A stretch of 64,000 nucleotides of DNA from Chimonanthus salicifolius (GCA_013350335.1 CM023541.1:36510739-36574738), one strand, 5' to 3'. Positions 1 to 12,459 are shown, numbered from the stretch's first letter. The notes: a model not told the origin generated them from the letters alone. Numbers and translations: made by a program.

Positions 1-647
1 ATACTATATTATTAGGAAAATTATTAAAATACAACAAGGCATGTAGAGTCAAAGAAGTCTACCCAAAAGATATTTTGGCATCTTGGAAAGTTGCCACTTT
101 TAATAAGGAAGATAAGTATGTAGACACAATGAAAATGACAGAGTATTTACAAGAGGACTAAATAGAAAAGTGCCAAGGCTAGTGATTTTGTAGGTCGAAT
201 TAAAACATATTTACATTAGGAACTATATCTCTAGGAGTGAGGGAAGCATCTCTAACGGTATGTTGAAAACATACAATGAAATGGTGACAACGTGTAAGAA
301 CCAATTGTTACCCCTATGTAATTTATTTGAACTAAAATTTAATGCTCAAGTGCTCTTTTCCAAGGGCATGGCTCAAACACCTCCTTTTCAGGAGCCAAGC
401 GCTTCCAACCTTCAGGCTGTTAGATCAAAGTAACATCCCTAACCCTAAGTAGGTGGATGAATAACAAAACCAAAAGTTTATTTGTTTTAGTTATGGACCA
501 CTCAACATCACAAATCCAAAATGAGGTTCTTTGGTATATGTTGTTTACAGATGTTATAAGTACTAGTTAGTGAGGAGAAGTCTACAGTTGTGGAGGAAAG
601 CTTTTGAATGGAAGGCTTGACTCTTTTTAATAAAAGTTTGAAGATTA

Positions 648-664
648 GAACAACAACAACAACA
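648..664. repeat. (AAC)n microsatellite
   Basis: About five AAC units follow a stretch of AT-rich DNA with no coding signal. Positions 1-1100 hold nothing else that I recognise. Confidence 0.8.
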
Positions 665-1104
665 AAATATGTGGGTGTAAATTAGTGAGACAAACTCAAG
701 AGGATTGAACGGTTAGTATTACAAATGACTTAGTATCTGAGTGCAATTGCATAATCAAACAGAGTCTAATTTTGTTATGGTCAAAAGACTAGTCATAAGG
801 TGTGCTAAATATAGGCAAGATAATGAAAATCTAAGTCATAGGAAGGTGCCTTGTGTATAGAAAAGGTGATTCTAAAAAACAATGACTAAATTAGTGAGAA
901 GACAATCTTGTCTTGAAAATAATTTTGTGCAATTAACAAAAAATTAAAAAAAAAATATTGTGCAATATACAAAAAAAAAAAAAAGACAAATAGATAAAGG
1001 TATCCTTCAATTTTAAAAAATAAATAAATAAAGTAATGATGCCAAAGAAGCAAATGCTAAATTGATGAACGCGGAAACAAACATTAAAGTGACACTATAC
1101 CCGC

Positions 1105-1440
1105 ACATTGGTGTAGACAGTATTTCCGACACCCCTGGGCATGAAGCCCACCAAAATGGGTTGGTAATGGATCCATCAGAAAGGTCTTTTCTTGAATATA
1201 TAGCCCACCAATAGTCACCTTCATAATCAGTGAAGACATGTTTTTTAAGCTCTCCAAAATTTGATTTATTTGATTATTTAATCTTTAAACCTAGAAGCCT
1301 TAAGAAACATGGTTTGATTGATTAGATCAGCTTTGGTAGAACCCATACTAAAACAAAGACTCTCTCCAACGGATCCATCAATACCCATTTGGTGGGCTAA
1401 AATGTCTTAAGTGTGCAAGGTGATACCGTGCACATCAATG
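1105..1440. mobile_element. palindromic MITE-like element
   Basis: The two ends are imperfect inverted repeats of about 65-70 bp. The left end starts CATTGGTGTAGACAG and the reverse complement of the right end starts CATTGATGTGCACGG. Both arms continue into a shared GCCCACCAAA...GGATCC segment near 1149-1175 and 1370-1402. The centre has no coding capacity. This is the structure of a non-autonomous DNA element. I saw no clear target duplication, so the superfamily is open. Confidence 0.5.
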
Positions 1441-1499
1441 AGCAAGTGATCATCCCTTGACATTAAAAGAAATAGTAAAAAACAAGTACTTTAGAGAAA

Positions 1500-1775
1500 C
1501 CTTAAAGATAGCCACAGTAGATGAGATGATAAAAGAATGTCATTTAAAATGGTTTCGACATCTATATAAATGACCAATGACAATTCAAATATGAAAAGTC
1601 AAAAGGTTACATGTGGAAGGTGCTAGGAGAACGAGGAGACATTAAAGACTTCGATCAATGGGGCAAGAAAGACACGGTATATTGTGGGCCAATGAATAAA
1701 ATGATTCTTCATGGTAGAGTGGAAATGTAGGAATAAAAAACTAGATTCTAGAAACGGTTATGAACTTATGATGAT
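1500..1775 (+). pseudogene. RTE-type LINE, decayed 3' end of the reverse-transcriptase ORF
   Basis: A forward-frame translation reads VDEMIKECHLKWFRHLYK near 1517-1571, then RLHVEGARR. This resembles the C-terminal tail of plant RTE-clade LINE polyproteins, where a (K/R)WFGHV-like motif is followed by a basic VEG-R-R-G-R-P stretch. At least three in-frame stops interrupt it. The segment ends in a short (ATG)n run at about 1768-1780, which fits the simple-repeat 3' ends of RTE elements. The catalytic part is not in the window. Family assignment rests on remembered consensus motifs. Confidence 0.55.
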
Positions 1776-1845
1776 GATGACTTTAATGTTAATATTTTTT
1801 TCAATGAGATTATGACTTTAATGTTAATATTTTTTTCAATGAGAT
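1776..1845. repeat. 35-bp direct tandem duplication
   Basis: Two nearly identical 35-bp units (1776-1810 and 1811-1845) contain GACTTTAATGTTAATA followed by a T run and CAATGAGAT. They directly follow the LINE tail. Confidence 0.85.
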
Positions 1846-3680
1846 GATGACAATACCAATTTTCTAACACATGAAAATACATCAAGACAATGATCAATGA
1901 TGACAAAAAAAGGAGACTTCCCCATTCATCTGAATGCAACCTGAGAATTTCCAATAACTTTCATAAAAGCAAAAAGTTTCCCAAAAAGGCCTAAAAGTTT
2001 TACAATTTCAATAAAAAGGAACTTTTTCAATGACCTTTGTCATAAAAAGGGAAAATAACCTTTTTAGGAGACAATTTCCACCATTAAAAAAATCTTTTGA
2101 AGAAAAACAAATTCAATTAAACTTATTATAAGAAAATAAAAAAAATTTTAGGAACCCCTTTTGTTAAAAGATAACTTTTTAGGCACCCTTCTCACCAGAA
2201 AAAAAAAAAGACAGAATCTTCTCAAAAAAAAATCCATTTCAAGAAAGATATTTTATAATTTCAAAAAAAAAAAAAAAAATCTAATTACCTTTCTCAACAT
2301 TCAAAAAACTTTTCAAGAAAAATTGATGTCATATAATAAGCTATTATATTTCCAAAAAAAAAATCAAAATGAATAACTTTTCAACTACATTTCTTATTAA
2401 AAAAAATGCCTTTCAAAAATCTATTTACAAGAAGTAAAATCCATTTCAATAAAAAAGAAATTTTACTAATAATAAAATTATCATATATTCATCACTGAAA
2501 ATCTGATCTCATATAATAGCCTTTTCCATTTCAAAATAAAAAGAATCACAATAAATAACTTTTCAACTACATTTCTCACAAAAAAAACTTTTAAAAAATC
2601 CATTTCAATAAAAAATAAATCTTACAAAAACGAAAACAAAATTACCATATTCATCATAAAAATAATTTTTCAAAAAAAAAAAAAAAAACCATTGTACCAT
2701 TAAAGAAAAAATATTTAAAGAAAGAAGAATGCTTCAGTTGCCATTCTTATATAATTATCTCAAATAGATCCACTTCATTTCAAGAAGAGAAATGATAACT
2801 TTTAAACAAAACAAAAAATTAACAATTTCCCTTTTTATCAAAGTAAGAAAACAAAGAATTTCTCCATAATTCTATTTAAAAAACTGTTTGACATTTCAAA
2901 AAATAAAAGACGTTAAAAAGAAAGATTCCTTACTTACCCATTTCATTTAGAAAAAAACTCTTAAAATCAAAAACTCTCCCCTTTCAAAAAATAAATTTTC
3001 CATCATTTATTTTCTAAAAAAAGTACTTTATAAACATAAAACATTTATTTCAATAAGAAAAATAAAAAGAAAATAAAAAATACTTAAAGAGCTTTTTTTT
3101 TCAATTACCTGTCGCATGGATAGACCTCCTCACACACCAACTGCTCGCAAAACCTCCAATCCACATTCCATTTCTCTTTTCCACTGCACCAAAAAAAGGT
3201 CCCAACTCAATGAAAGAATGCCAAAAGGATACAAAAATGAGAGAAAAACCAAATATTTCTAATGATTAACAAGCCTTCTTGCATTCACCAACATTCAACA
3301 GAAATACCGTTCTAACATGACCACTTCAGTTTTTAATAAATTACATAAAACACTATATTGATGAATTGCATGCATGTAGCTGCTAAGTAGACCTTACCAC
3401 ATCGAAGACAAGTTTGTAAGTACCCAACAGTAAAAAGCAAGTTCACACGAGATGGCTGGCCATCCAATCCAAATACATCAAAATCAACCGTTCATAAGTT
3501 TGCATTTGATTACTATGAACAGTATTTGGCCATGATTTTATCGTAATTAGAATAAAGTCTGCTATCAATACGGTGTCGCGGTCTACAGTAAAAAAATCAC
3601 ATTCATGTAATTTTACTAAAGATAACAACATAAGTATTATTTTTTTTTTAAGTCAAGGTATCTAAGCCTCTTAGAACACC
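1846..3680. other. A-rich intergenic DNA without recognisable features
   Basis: This stretch is dominated by A runs and poorly conserved A/T-rich repeats of the CTTTTCAA/AAAAA type on the plus strand. The short open frames are low-complexity. No gene, RNA or bounded mobile element could be supported. If the candidate exons at 3814-4099 are real, this could be their downstream intron. Confidence 0.5.
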
Positions 3681-3813
3681 TAAGCGCTTGGGACATGTGC
3701 AAACCTCCCTGTCCACACACACCACATAAAACTAGCATTTTTCTTAATCGAGAACCCTAATCCTAACCAACACAATGAAACCCAAAATCCAAAATCGGAA
3801 ATGCTAAACACAC

Positions 3814-4099
3814 CTGGTGCTGAATTCCTGCCATCGGCAATCCCGCAGGGATTACAAATTCCCGATACAAATCCACGGCGACTCAACCGATGCAATGAAT
3901 CCTCCAACTAGAGAAAGGAATCAAAATAAAATCCAATTGAAAAAATGGTAACAAGTAGGGGAGAAATAGATATAAAAATGAAGAAAAAATGAGAGGGGAA
4001 ATGGACAATTACGATAAAAGGTGAATTTTCGAGAAGGTTGGAAGAAAGGGATCTGCGGAAGAAGCAGTAGGCGAGGCGGGCACCATTGGAGCGCACCAT
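3814..4099 (-). CDS. candidate first two coding exons of a gene with a presequence-like N-terminus
   Basis: Unrecognised. Reading leftward there is a TATA-like box (4431-4442), a CT-rich leader and an ATG at 4099 that opens MVRSNGARLAYCFFRRSL. A 29-codon exon (4099-4013) can splice at GTAATT across a 105-bp T-rich intron ending CTCTAG (4012-3908). The second exon (3907-3814) contains DSLHRLSRRGFVSG and ends CAG before GTGTGT. The joined N-terminus would be rich in Arg and Ser and nearly free of acidic residues, like a mitochondrial targeting sequence. No mature-protein exon follows in the window, so the gene either continues past the left edge through a long intron or is a broken fragment. 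Confidence 0.4.
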
Positions 4100-4430
4100 T
4101 GGAGTTGCAGAGATTAGGGTTCGCTTTCTCCTTGTGCCTCTTGGGATTCGATTTTTTGGAAAGGAATAAAGGAGAAGAGAAATGAAGAAAGGGATTTGGT
4201 TCTTTGTTTTATTTCGCTGCAATCGAGAAGCAGAGGAAAACGATCCCTGCGCTTCCTCTCTCTCTCTTATTTCGCCTCTCCGGCTCTCCCGGTTTCCCCT
4301 AGAAAGAGTGGAAGTCTCCAGAGAAATGCCCTAACTTGTGGGGGAAAACACTCAAAACAGGACAGCAGCCGGTGGTGCGCAGAGCAAGTCACTCTGTAGC
4401 TCGCGAACTGAGTTGGAGCTGTGAGTCTCC

Positions 4431-4442
4431 CATTTATTTAAA
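4431..4442 (-). promoter_or_regulatory. TATA-like box of the candidate minus-strand gene
   Basis: The minus strand reads TTTAAATAAATG about 330 bp upstream of the candidate ATG at 4099, followed by a pyrimidine-rich leader. The position fits a plant core promoter. The call depends on the gene itself being real. Confidence 0.35.
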
Positions 4443-6160
4443 AAGATTACAAATGAATCAGATCACATATATATAATATAATATTAAAAATAAGGATGAT
4501 TAGAATTTAACTTAATTGAATTAGAGTGGTGACCAGAAATTCACTTAGTTCTGAATTCGATTTTTATTCTATTTTAAAAGAATAATTCCCATAATATTAG
4601 AGAAGATTAGTCGGATACATGAAAACCTAGAACACATTAGTTGTAAAAAAGAAAGAATTATTGAAATTTGGGCCTCATATTTATTGTAATTACGAATTTT
4701 AAAATTTTAATTATAATTTATTATTACTTTTTGTGATCCATCTCACAAATAAAAAAAAAATCTTAAATTTTGTCTCCATCAAGCCCTTGCCTATCTCCCT
4801 CAATCATATCAGCCCAACTGTGATAAATGTCAGTCTTTCGTTGAAAATCAATACCTCAGTCTCCTTATAGTTGAGTTGTTCTTTAATTTTTTAATTAAAA
4901 ATAAGTTTTCCAATAAAAATAGACACTTAAAAAATAACTAGTTTGTGAAATTAAATTTTTCATATTCACATTTTTATTTTTATGTTTGCTAAAAGATAAT
5001 GTTTTCTTTTCATTTAAAAACAATCACTTTTTAAAATCCTAACTGGGAGGCAAGAAGAAACAAACATGAAAGAGTCTTCTTCTTGTTGAGAGTTGCAGTG
5101 ACTGCGTTCTTCCACCATCCAAATTCTTGTCTCACTTCAATTAATCTACAATCAATTAGATCCAGTCTTTCATTCAATATCTTTCTTTCCCACCATCTTT
5201 CTCATCAACTAATTCCATAGGTTACTCTTTAATCTCTTTTTAATTTATTAAGGTCATTTAAAGCCTAATCATCCCCTAAATCTCTTTACAATATATTATA
5301 CAAACCTAGGGATGAAAGATGAAACTTGGATGGGTTTTAACTTGATCCGCATGATCCGATGAACTAAGTCACATATTTGGAAATTCATGATCAAGTCAAG
5401 TTGGGAAAAAAACCATACAGATTTCAAGTTGAAATAGACTCAGAAATTTAAAATCAATTCGACCTGACCTAAATTGACCCAATCCGACCTGAGTTTCAGA
5501 AGATATAAAAAACCTAGTGCTAATTTTTTTTTTTCTCCAAATTTGAGTTTAAATGGGCCGAACTATCGAAATAGCAACACAGATCAGGTCTGGTTGAGCC
5601 ATTTGGGCAAGCAACTTTGATAGAATCAAGTTAGCGCGATTTTTTTATATGAGTTAAATTGAATTCATTAAAATTCAGCCCAATCCACTCGAGCTTCAGC
5701 ACCACTCTTTATCAATGTTTTCTGAGTCCCAATCTTGTTGTATCACAAAATAACTATCCAAAATGTCTCAAATGAGAATTTGAATTAATTTTACATGATA
5801 AAAATCATAAATAAAGAAAGACTCACAATTTTGATCTCAATCTAGACTTTGTGATGGATCGGAAATTTTATCAATATATTGAAGTCTTATTTATTTTATC
5901 AAAAAAAAACTATAATTATAATAAAAAATGAATGTATGACCCAATTGGAGGAATATCACTTAGCAAAGAACTACAATGAAGCAAAATTTTATGCGTTACA
6001 TCTTTTTAGATTTTTCACTTCATCTGCACTTCGATAGTCTAATAGTTTTTTAATAATTTTTACATTTATATCATTTTATGCTATTTTGATTTTTTTTTCT
6101 ATGATAATCCAATTATCCCCTTTCATAAAAGTTTCCGTCAACACACATAATAGTGGGGGG
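4443..6160. other. AT-rich intergenic DNA
   Basis: No gene seen. Around 5330-5530 there are degenerate GACC(T/C)GA and CCAATCCGACC words of the kind seen in decayed plant repeats, but no boundaries. The rest is AT-rich and without motif content that I can interpret. Confidence 0.5.
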
Positions 6161-6164
6161 AAAA

Positions 6165-6280
6165 ATCTTGGTATCCTCCGATATATTGGCCGATAAATTT
6201 TTTTCTCTTATTTTTTTTAATTAAAACTATCGATATCGGCGATATATATCGTATATCGGCCGATATTTAAACCCTTGCGT
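6165..6280. repeat. dispersed palindromic repeat (ATCGGCCGATAT family), copy 1
   Basis: It contains TATCGGCCGATATTTAAACC and GATATCGGCGATAT around 6225-6270. The same palindromic core recurs near 33.4, 34.4 and 46.1 kb beside A/T-rich spacers, which suggests a dispersed family. Confidence 0.5.
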
Positions 6281-6929
6281 CATAGTGTTGGAACTCTTTT
6301 TTTTCATTTTAAATATTTAGATAATAACAACAGTAAAATAATTTTTCAGACTTCTATGAACATAAATGCTTAAACTATTTTACCTTTATATTTTAAAAAA
6401 TTATCCAACACCTGATCAATCACTCTTATCTCCTCTCGAAATTCAATCTTCTCTTAAATTGAATCTCTCTTTTTGGCAAGAGCAATTACTCATTTTAAAT
6501 TATTTTTCTAGTTTGACTCAATTTGCTCTGTGCACTGCTCCGATTCATTTTTTAATTTAATTTGAGCAAATTGCATTTATAATAATTTTTTATTAAATTT
6601 ATTTAGTGATTTTTTTTTTTTTGAAAAGCTGTTTGTAGGTTTTAGTTGTAGTTTTTGAAAATATTAGAAAGCCATTTAGATGTAATTCTTGAAAAAATAA
6701 CTACAAGCTTTGTTGGCTAATCTCTAAAGTGATCAAAATTTTAAATACTTTAAAAATATAATTTTATTTCTTCCATCAAAATTTCTTTTCTGGGCCCAAT
6801 ATTCAAATGTGGGTCTTTTTTATCAAGTTGCTTTTATGCACACCATATGATTTGGTGGTCCTCATTCAAACATGTATATTCTTAAAAAAACTAATTAAAT
6901 CTAGAATATAGTTTTATTATTGATTTATA

Positions 6930-7118
6930 CTCCCTCTGTCCCAAATTAGTTGTCCTATATAGATTTTGGAATTGTCCCAAAATATTTGTCTCATTTGTAT
7001 TTGAGTAGTATAAAATGTGTTGAAAATGGATGAGATCACATGATTGCTAGCCTTATATAGAGAGTTCTTTGAAAAATACAAATATTTTAAATGAGACAAC
7101 TAAAATGAGACGGGGGAA
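6930..7118. mobile_element. Stowaway-type MITE (Tc1/mariner)
   Basis: The left end is CTCCCTCTGTCCC, the hallmark Stowaway terminus. The right end, reverse complemented, is a matching C-rich terminus (TTCCCCCGTCTCATTTTAG). Both ends are flanked by TA (6928-6929 and 7119-7120). The length of about 190 bp is typical. Internal frames on both strands are incidental. Confidence 0.8.
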
Positions 7119-7220
7119 TATAATTTTAATAGATCTCATATTTAAACATAAACCCTTTTTAAAGAACCCATCACATTATAGGCTTAAGCGTTGTCAAAAT
7201 TACATTGCATTTAGACTAAT

Positions 7221-7373
7221 TGTCACGCCCCAACCCGAAGGGTGGGCTCGGAACGCGACTGATTTTTTTTTTTTTTTGAAAGATAAGTAAACTAAACCAC
7301 AAGCATTCTTACTGGGCCGGATCAACAGTTAGGTCCAGCGGTTACACATTAGCCCATCATGTGGACTCAAACA
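7221..7373 (-). mobile_element. LTR A, 3'-terminal part (minus orientation), split by LTR B
   Basis: It starts TGTCACGCCCC, the reverse complement of the GGGGCGTGACA terminus of LTR B, and matches the last 150 bp of B in reverse orientation, including the T run and the GGGCCGGATCAACAG segment. It breaks at 7378, where LTR B begins, and resumes at 10673. Confidence 0.75.
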
Positions 7374-8191
7374 TGTACTGTAATACCCTGCCCCAGATTA
7401 GGCGAGGTTTAGCTTAATTTTCCTGTTTAGCCGGTTAATCTCGAGGATCTCGGCTAAGGCTTTAAGGGAAGCCCAAGTTTGACCCAATCCGAGCTCGTGA
7501 GCTCAGTGATCTAGCCCGTTCAGCTGGAGGGGTATTTTGGTAATTTACCGCTTTTAGATGTGATTTTATACATTATATTGGTGTGTGTATATTATTGGTG
7601 GATAATATTCTCCTTAATGAAGGATTTGCATTTATTATTTTAAAATGATTTAATTTTCAGAAAATGATATTTAAATATCGCCCGTCGGAACCCCGAAAGG
7701 GAGTTTTAATTATTTTAAATAATTTCGGTAAAGAGATAAATTTTGAAAATGGTATTCGGTGTTAGATCATTTTAAGAATGAACTAGATATTTCATTTCAT
7801 TTCAAAATAAGATTTACAAATTGATTATTTTTACATTTGTTTAATTAAGTAATTATGGGAAAAATATGATTTTTGTTTAAATCAAGGGTTTTTATTCAGA
7901 GATAAAATCTGAAATTTTTATGGTGACCTAGGTTTTCAAAACCCAACCCATCTGTAAGGTTGGATCAGGTTTTTGAGTTTTTAATTTATCACTTTTAGTT
8001 TTAAAATCAAATTTTCTTAAATAAGGACTTATCTGCAATTTGAAAATATCTGAAGGACCGATCTGCAAAAGCAGAGCAGCCTGCACACGTCACGCAGCGT
8101 GCACTGGCCGCTCGGCCCTTTTTCCGACGGTGATGATCACCTCCCGTCGTCTTGTACCATCGGATTCAGCCGATTTTCCGGCTAGAAAACC

Positions 8192-8198
8192 TATAAAT
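8192..8198 (+). promoter_or_regulatory. TATA box of LTR B
   Basis: TATAAAT sits in a CCTATAAATTGAAGCC context about 810 bp into the LTR. LTRs C and G carry a TATA box at the matching place, which supports it as the U3 promoter. Confidence 0.65.
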
Positions 8199-8660
8199 TG
8201 AAGCCTTCTTCGATCGATTGAACTCCCAGCAGATTCTGCACTTCTTCTCTCTCTACTCTCTGTTTATTTCCGTTCGAGAAACCTGCTGTGCTTCTGTTTT
8301 TCCAGTAACAGTAAGCTTAGTGGGAGATTTTCCAAAGACCCGAATTTCAGCACAGGAACTTCAACAAAGGTATCCATTGCATTCCTCTCTCAATTCTAAC
8401 CGATTTAGAATCAAACAAAACTGATTTTGACCCTGTTTTGATGGAGAAAAACCTGTTTTAAAATCTAAGGATAACCATGGGTTTCATGTACCCGCGAGGA
8501 ATTGACCTTAAAATCAGATGACCCTTCGAGCTTCTGAGCTCCAAACCTTTCCCTATGGAAAGAGGACTCCCAGAGGAGTCCATCAGACCAGACGGATGTG
8601 AAAAACGAATCCGAGAAGCCCTCCCTTTCTGGAATCGTATTTTACTATGCATTCACCGTG

Positions 8661-8682
8661 ACTGTCTGCAGGTGCAGACAGT
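8661..8682 (+). other. hairpin in the leader of LTR B
   Basis: ACTGTCTGCA and TGCAGACAGT are separated by GG: a 10-bp perfect dyad. A CTGTCTG/CAGACAG hairpin occurs at the matching place in LTRs C (12925-12955) and G (19832-19855), although loop and flanks differ. Confidence 0.7.
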
Positions 8683-8696
8683 TGGAGAAGACGACT

Positions 8697-9042
8697 CTCG
8701 GAAGGTCCGAGAGCCGATCTTCGGACGGTTCGAATCTTCAGACGGTCCGAACCGTGACCCTCGGACGTTCCGAGCTTCACCCGAAGCCCAGTCCGCCCGA
8801 GGCGAGCCAGACCTCTTTCGGATGGACCGAGCCCAGCTCGGAAGGACCGAACCCCTTCGGAAGGTCCGAGATCTGTCTTCGGACGTTCCGAACCTTACAG
8901 ACCCACCGAGACTTAGTGTTTTCAGATTTTCCTGTTTCGGATGGACTTCGGACGGTCCGAGACCCAGTCTTCGGACGATCAGAAGTCAGGCCCCAAGTTC
9001 CAAGGCTAGTGACTCAGTTTAGAGTGGTTCGGATGATCCGAA
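8697..9042 (+). repeat. array of about 11 dyad motifs, NTCGGANGNTCCGAN
   Basis: About eleven 15-bp near-palindromes such as CTCGGAAGGTCCGAG, TTCGGACGTTCCGAA and TTCGGATGATCCGAA lie within 346 bp, 10-50 bp apart. The arms TCGGA/TCCGA are conserved and the middle three bases vary. The array lies about 500 bp downstream of the TATA box, so it would be transcribed in the leader. The overlapping open frames (for example 8555-9022) are products of the repeat. Confidence 0.85.
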
Positions 9043-10667
9043 GCCACTGCACCCAGTTCCGAGGTGATGTTCTGAGGGACCCGTTTTTAAAATGTTAAAA
9101 TATTGCTTGATTACTGTTTTGTCTAAATACTGATTATTATTTATTGTGTTTGATTATCTGTGATGATTTATACCCCCCTTGTTAATTAAAAATGTACTAA
9201 CCCCTTTCTCTTATTATTTATAGTGTAAATACTATTGTATCCGCTTTCAGTCCGACACTAGTCGGGAACTGAGTGATTCACTTTCAGGACGACACTATAG
9301 TCGGGCACTGAGTGACCTCGAGGCCTACTCAAAATGTCAGCTCTGGTCCTATGCAGAAGACAACCGAGAAGTGACCCGAGGATCTAGACCTAACTCAATA
9401 AGTCAATCTGGTCAATGCCCAGAAGACAATACGAGTTTGGACTGAGCCCCTTTGTATTATATTATTATCTTGTGGATGACTTAAAAAGGCTAAAAACAAA
9501 GTAGGAGACTCATTTCCATTAAACCTGGATATTTTGTGGGAAAATGTATGATTTCCAAATACTACGTATATGTACGTATTTGTTATGTATATTGATTGAG
9601 CACTTGTATGTTGTTTGAATAGAGACCGCGAAACCACACGATCACGGTGAGGGAACTTAACTCTGCAGATTTTGTAAACAGGTGTTATGATGATATGAGT
9701 ACTGAGCAATGAGTGGTTTCAGTTTTGATGAACCCACTCATGTGCCTGTATATGATGCACTATGGTAAGAGTGCTGTGATGATTATGGTATTACGATGTT
9801 GATCGTATGTGTATGTAAGACTGCTTCCACGTACCTGGGCTATTGAGCCAATATCGACCATATGAGAGATGGTTTATGTCTACTGGACCATGGGCGGACC
9901 ATGTTGTCGTCAGTTGCTGACTTGAGGGCGTCAGTATCGGCTACGTTAAAGAGCCGGAGATGTACTTGCAAGGATGTATTTTGACCGTGTCGGGACTCAA
10001 TACTGGTCTCAGTGTAGTCGGCAGGCGTTACGGTGGATAATGGCAGTGGTTTAATGATGTTGACATATTATTTTGAGATTATGCTTATCGTTATCAAGTA
10101 TATGATTTTGAACTGTTGCTAACCTGTTTTATTATTTACTTAATGTGCATTGTTAATTATCCTTCACTGGGCTAGTTAGCTCACACCACTCACCTTTCAG
10201 GCGATGAACCCGAGGAGGAGGACCCTCTCTTTCAGACTTAGGGCGATTAAGCTAAAACAGTGTTTTGGGATTCCCCCGGAGAGGAATGCCCTGATCTTTC
10301 TGTTGGTTCTTGGAACCGTTGATTTTCATTAAGTACCGGATGTGATACTTAATTTATGTTAAAATGATGTAATAGGCTCTGTTGTCTTTGGAGACAATGC
10401 TTTTGAATGATGAATCAATGAGTGATTTTATTTTGCTTTGTATTAATCAATGTTGGATTTGATTTGAGCATGTTATGTATTGATGTTGTTATATCTTGGT
10501 TTTTGGGAAGCATATGGTACATGTTTGAGTCCACTTAACGGGCTAATGTGTAACCGCTGGGCCTATCTGTTGATCCGGCCCAGTAAGAATGCTTGTCGTT
10601 CAGTCTATCTTTCAAAAAAAAAAAATCAGTCGCGTTACGGGCCCACCGGTAGGGTCGGGGCGTGACA

Positions 10668-11714
10668 TGTTCTATATGCTTCCCCCATAAAATAGACATA
10701 AACAACATCAACACATAGCATGCTTAATTCAAATCCAACATTGATTAATACAAAGCAAAAGAAAATCAACCATTGATTCATCATTCAAAACATTGTCTCA
10801 AAACTACAAAGGCAACATAGCCTAGTACATCAGATTAACACAAATTAAGTACCGCATACGGTACTTAATAAAAGTCAACAGTTCCAAGAACCAACAGGAA
10901 AAGATAATGGCATTCCCCTCCGGGGGAATCCCAAAGCACCGTTTCAGCTTATCCAACCTAAGCCTGATAAAGAGGGTCCTCCTCCTCGGGTTCATCACCT
11001 GAAAGGTGAGTGGTGTGAGCTAACTACCCCAGTGAAGGAAATATAACAATGCACATTAAGTAAATAATAAAACAGGTTAGCAACAGTTCAATATTACATG
11101 CTTGATAACAATGAGCATAATCTCAAGTAATACATCACATCATCAAATACTGCCATTTTCCACTGTAACGCCTGCCGACTACGCTGAGACCAGTATTAAG
11201 TCCCGACACGGTCAAAATATATCCTTACAAGTACATCTCCGGCTCTGACTTAGCCGATACTGATACCCTCAAGTCAGCAACTAACGACAGCATGGTCCGC
11301 CCATGGTCCAGTAGACATAAACCATCTCTCATATGGCCGATATTGGTTCAATAGCCCAGGTACGTGGAAGCAGTCTTTCATACTCATACGATCAACATCG
11401 TAATATCACAATCAACATCAACACTCTTACCATAGTGCATCGTGTATAGGCACATGAGTGGGTTCATCAAAACTCATTGCCAAATAAAAACCTATTTACA
11501 AAATCTGAAGAGTCAAGTTCCCTCACCGTTATGTGTGGTTTACACGGTCTCTGTTCAAACAACACACAAGTGCACAATCAATATACAGATCAAATACATA
11601 CACACGAGTAGTATTTGGAAATCACACGTTTTCCCATAAAATATCCAGGGTTCATGGAATTGAGTCTCCTACTTGGTTTCTATCATTTTTAAATCATCCA
11701 CAAGATAATAATAT
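10668..11714 (-). mobile_element. LTR A, continuation (minus orientation), truncated
   Basis: After the TGTTC target duplicate the sequence is the reverse complement of LTR B from about its position 10495 back to 9460, including the CACTGGGG...GAGCTAACT segment, the palindromic centre and the ACTTGGTTTC segment. It stops abruptly at about 11714, where plus-oriented LTR C begins. The 5' half of LTR A is missing. Confidence 0.7.
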
Positions 11715-12459
11715 AGGTGTAGATCCTCGGAGATTACGGTTAGGGCTTCGAGGAAAGCCCAGGATTGGCCTGATCTGAGCCTGAAAACTCGTCGAGCTCG
11801 AGGGGCATTTTGTTAATTTACCACTTGTTGTATATATTTTTTTAAAATATTATTGATATGCGTATATTATTGGTAAATAATGTTATCCTAAATAAAGGAT
11901 TTGTATTTCTGATTTTAAAATGAATTTATTTTCAGAAAATGGTATTTAAAACCCGCCCGTCAAAACCCCGAAAGGGAGTATTAATTATTTTAAAGGGTTT
12001 TGAAAATGAAATAAAATTTGAAATTAGTATTTTATGATAGACCATTTTAAGAATGGTTTAGTTATTTCATTTCATCTCAAAATGATGTCTCTAAATTGTT
12101 TATTTTAACAATTCTTTATTTAAGTAAATAGTATAACTTTATGATTTTTATTTAAATAAATGGTTTTTAATAAGAGTTAAATTCCAAAATTTTTATGGTA
12201 GTTAAGATTTTTAAAACCCAACCTATCTGTAAGGTTGGATTAAATTTTTCAGCTTTTGAAATTATTTTTTTAGTTAAAAATCCAGTTTTTGACAAAATGG
12301 GGCCCTTTTTGCAAAAATGGAAAATGTGGAGGGCTGATTTGCAAAAACCAAAAATTCACTGTTTCGAGCGTCAGCGGCGTGCCCTGCTCGACCCGATTCT
12401 CCGGCGTCCCGTCCTGTCGTCGCGGCATGCTTGCGCAACGGATTTTCCAGCCATTTTTC

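Larger units (their letters stand above)
7379..10667 (+). mobile_element. solo LTR B (3289 bp) nested in LTR A
   Basis: It begins TGTAATACCCTG and ends CGGGGCGTGACA, the TG...CA ends of a plant LTR. It interrupts LTR A with near-perfect 5-bp target duplications (TGTAC at 7374-7378, TGTTC at 10668-10672). It holds a TATA box, a hairpin, a palindrome array, two copies of a GGGCACTGAGTGA module and an A-rich run near the end. Its terminal 50 bp resemble the intact chromovirus LTR at 52535-56161, so it probably belongs to the same broad Ty3/gypsy group. No primer site or coding region is attached. Solo LTRs arise by recombination between the two LTRs of an element. Confidence 0.8.

Noticed and set aside
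8555..9098. Two overlapping open frames of 155 and 166 codons in LTR B
   Set aside because: They run through the TCGGA palindrome array in two phases at once. Length and openness come from the GC-rich repeat, and LTRs G and C do not keep the frames.
7221..11714. LTR A and LTR G as the two halves of a single LTR split by insertions
   Set aside because: The two pieces overlap by about 190 bp of the LTR with clear sequence differences. They must come from different insertions.
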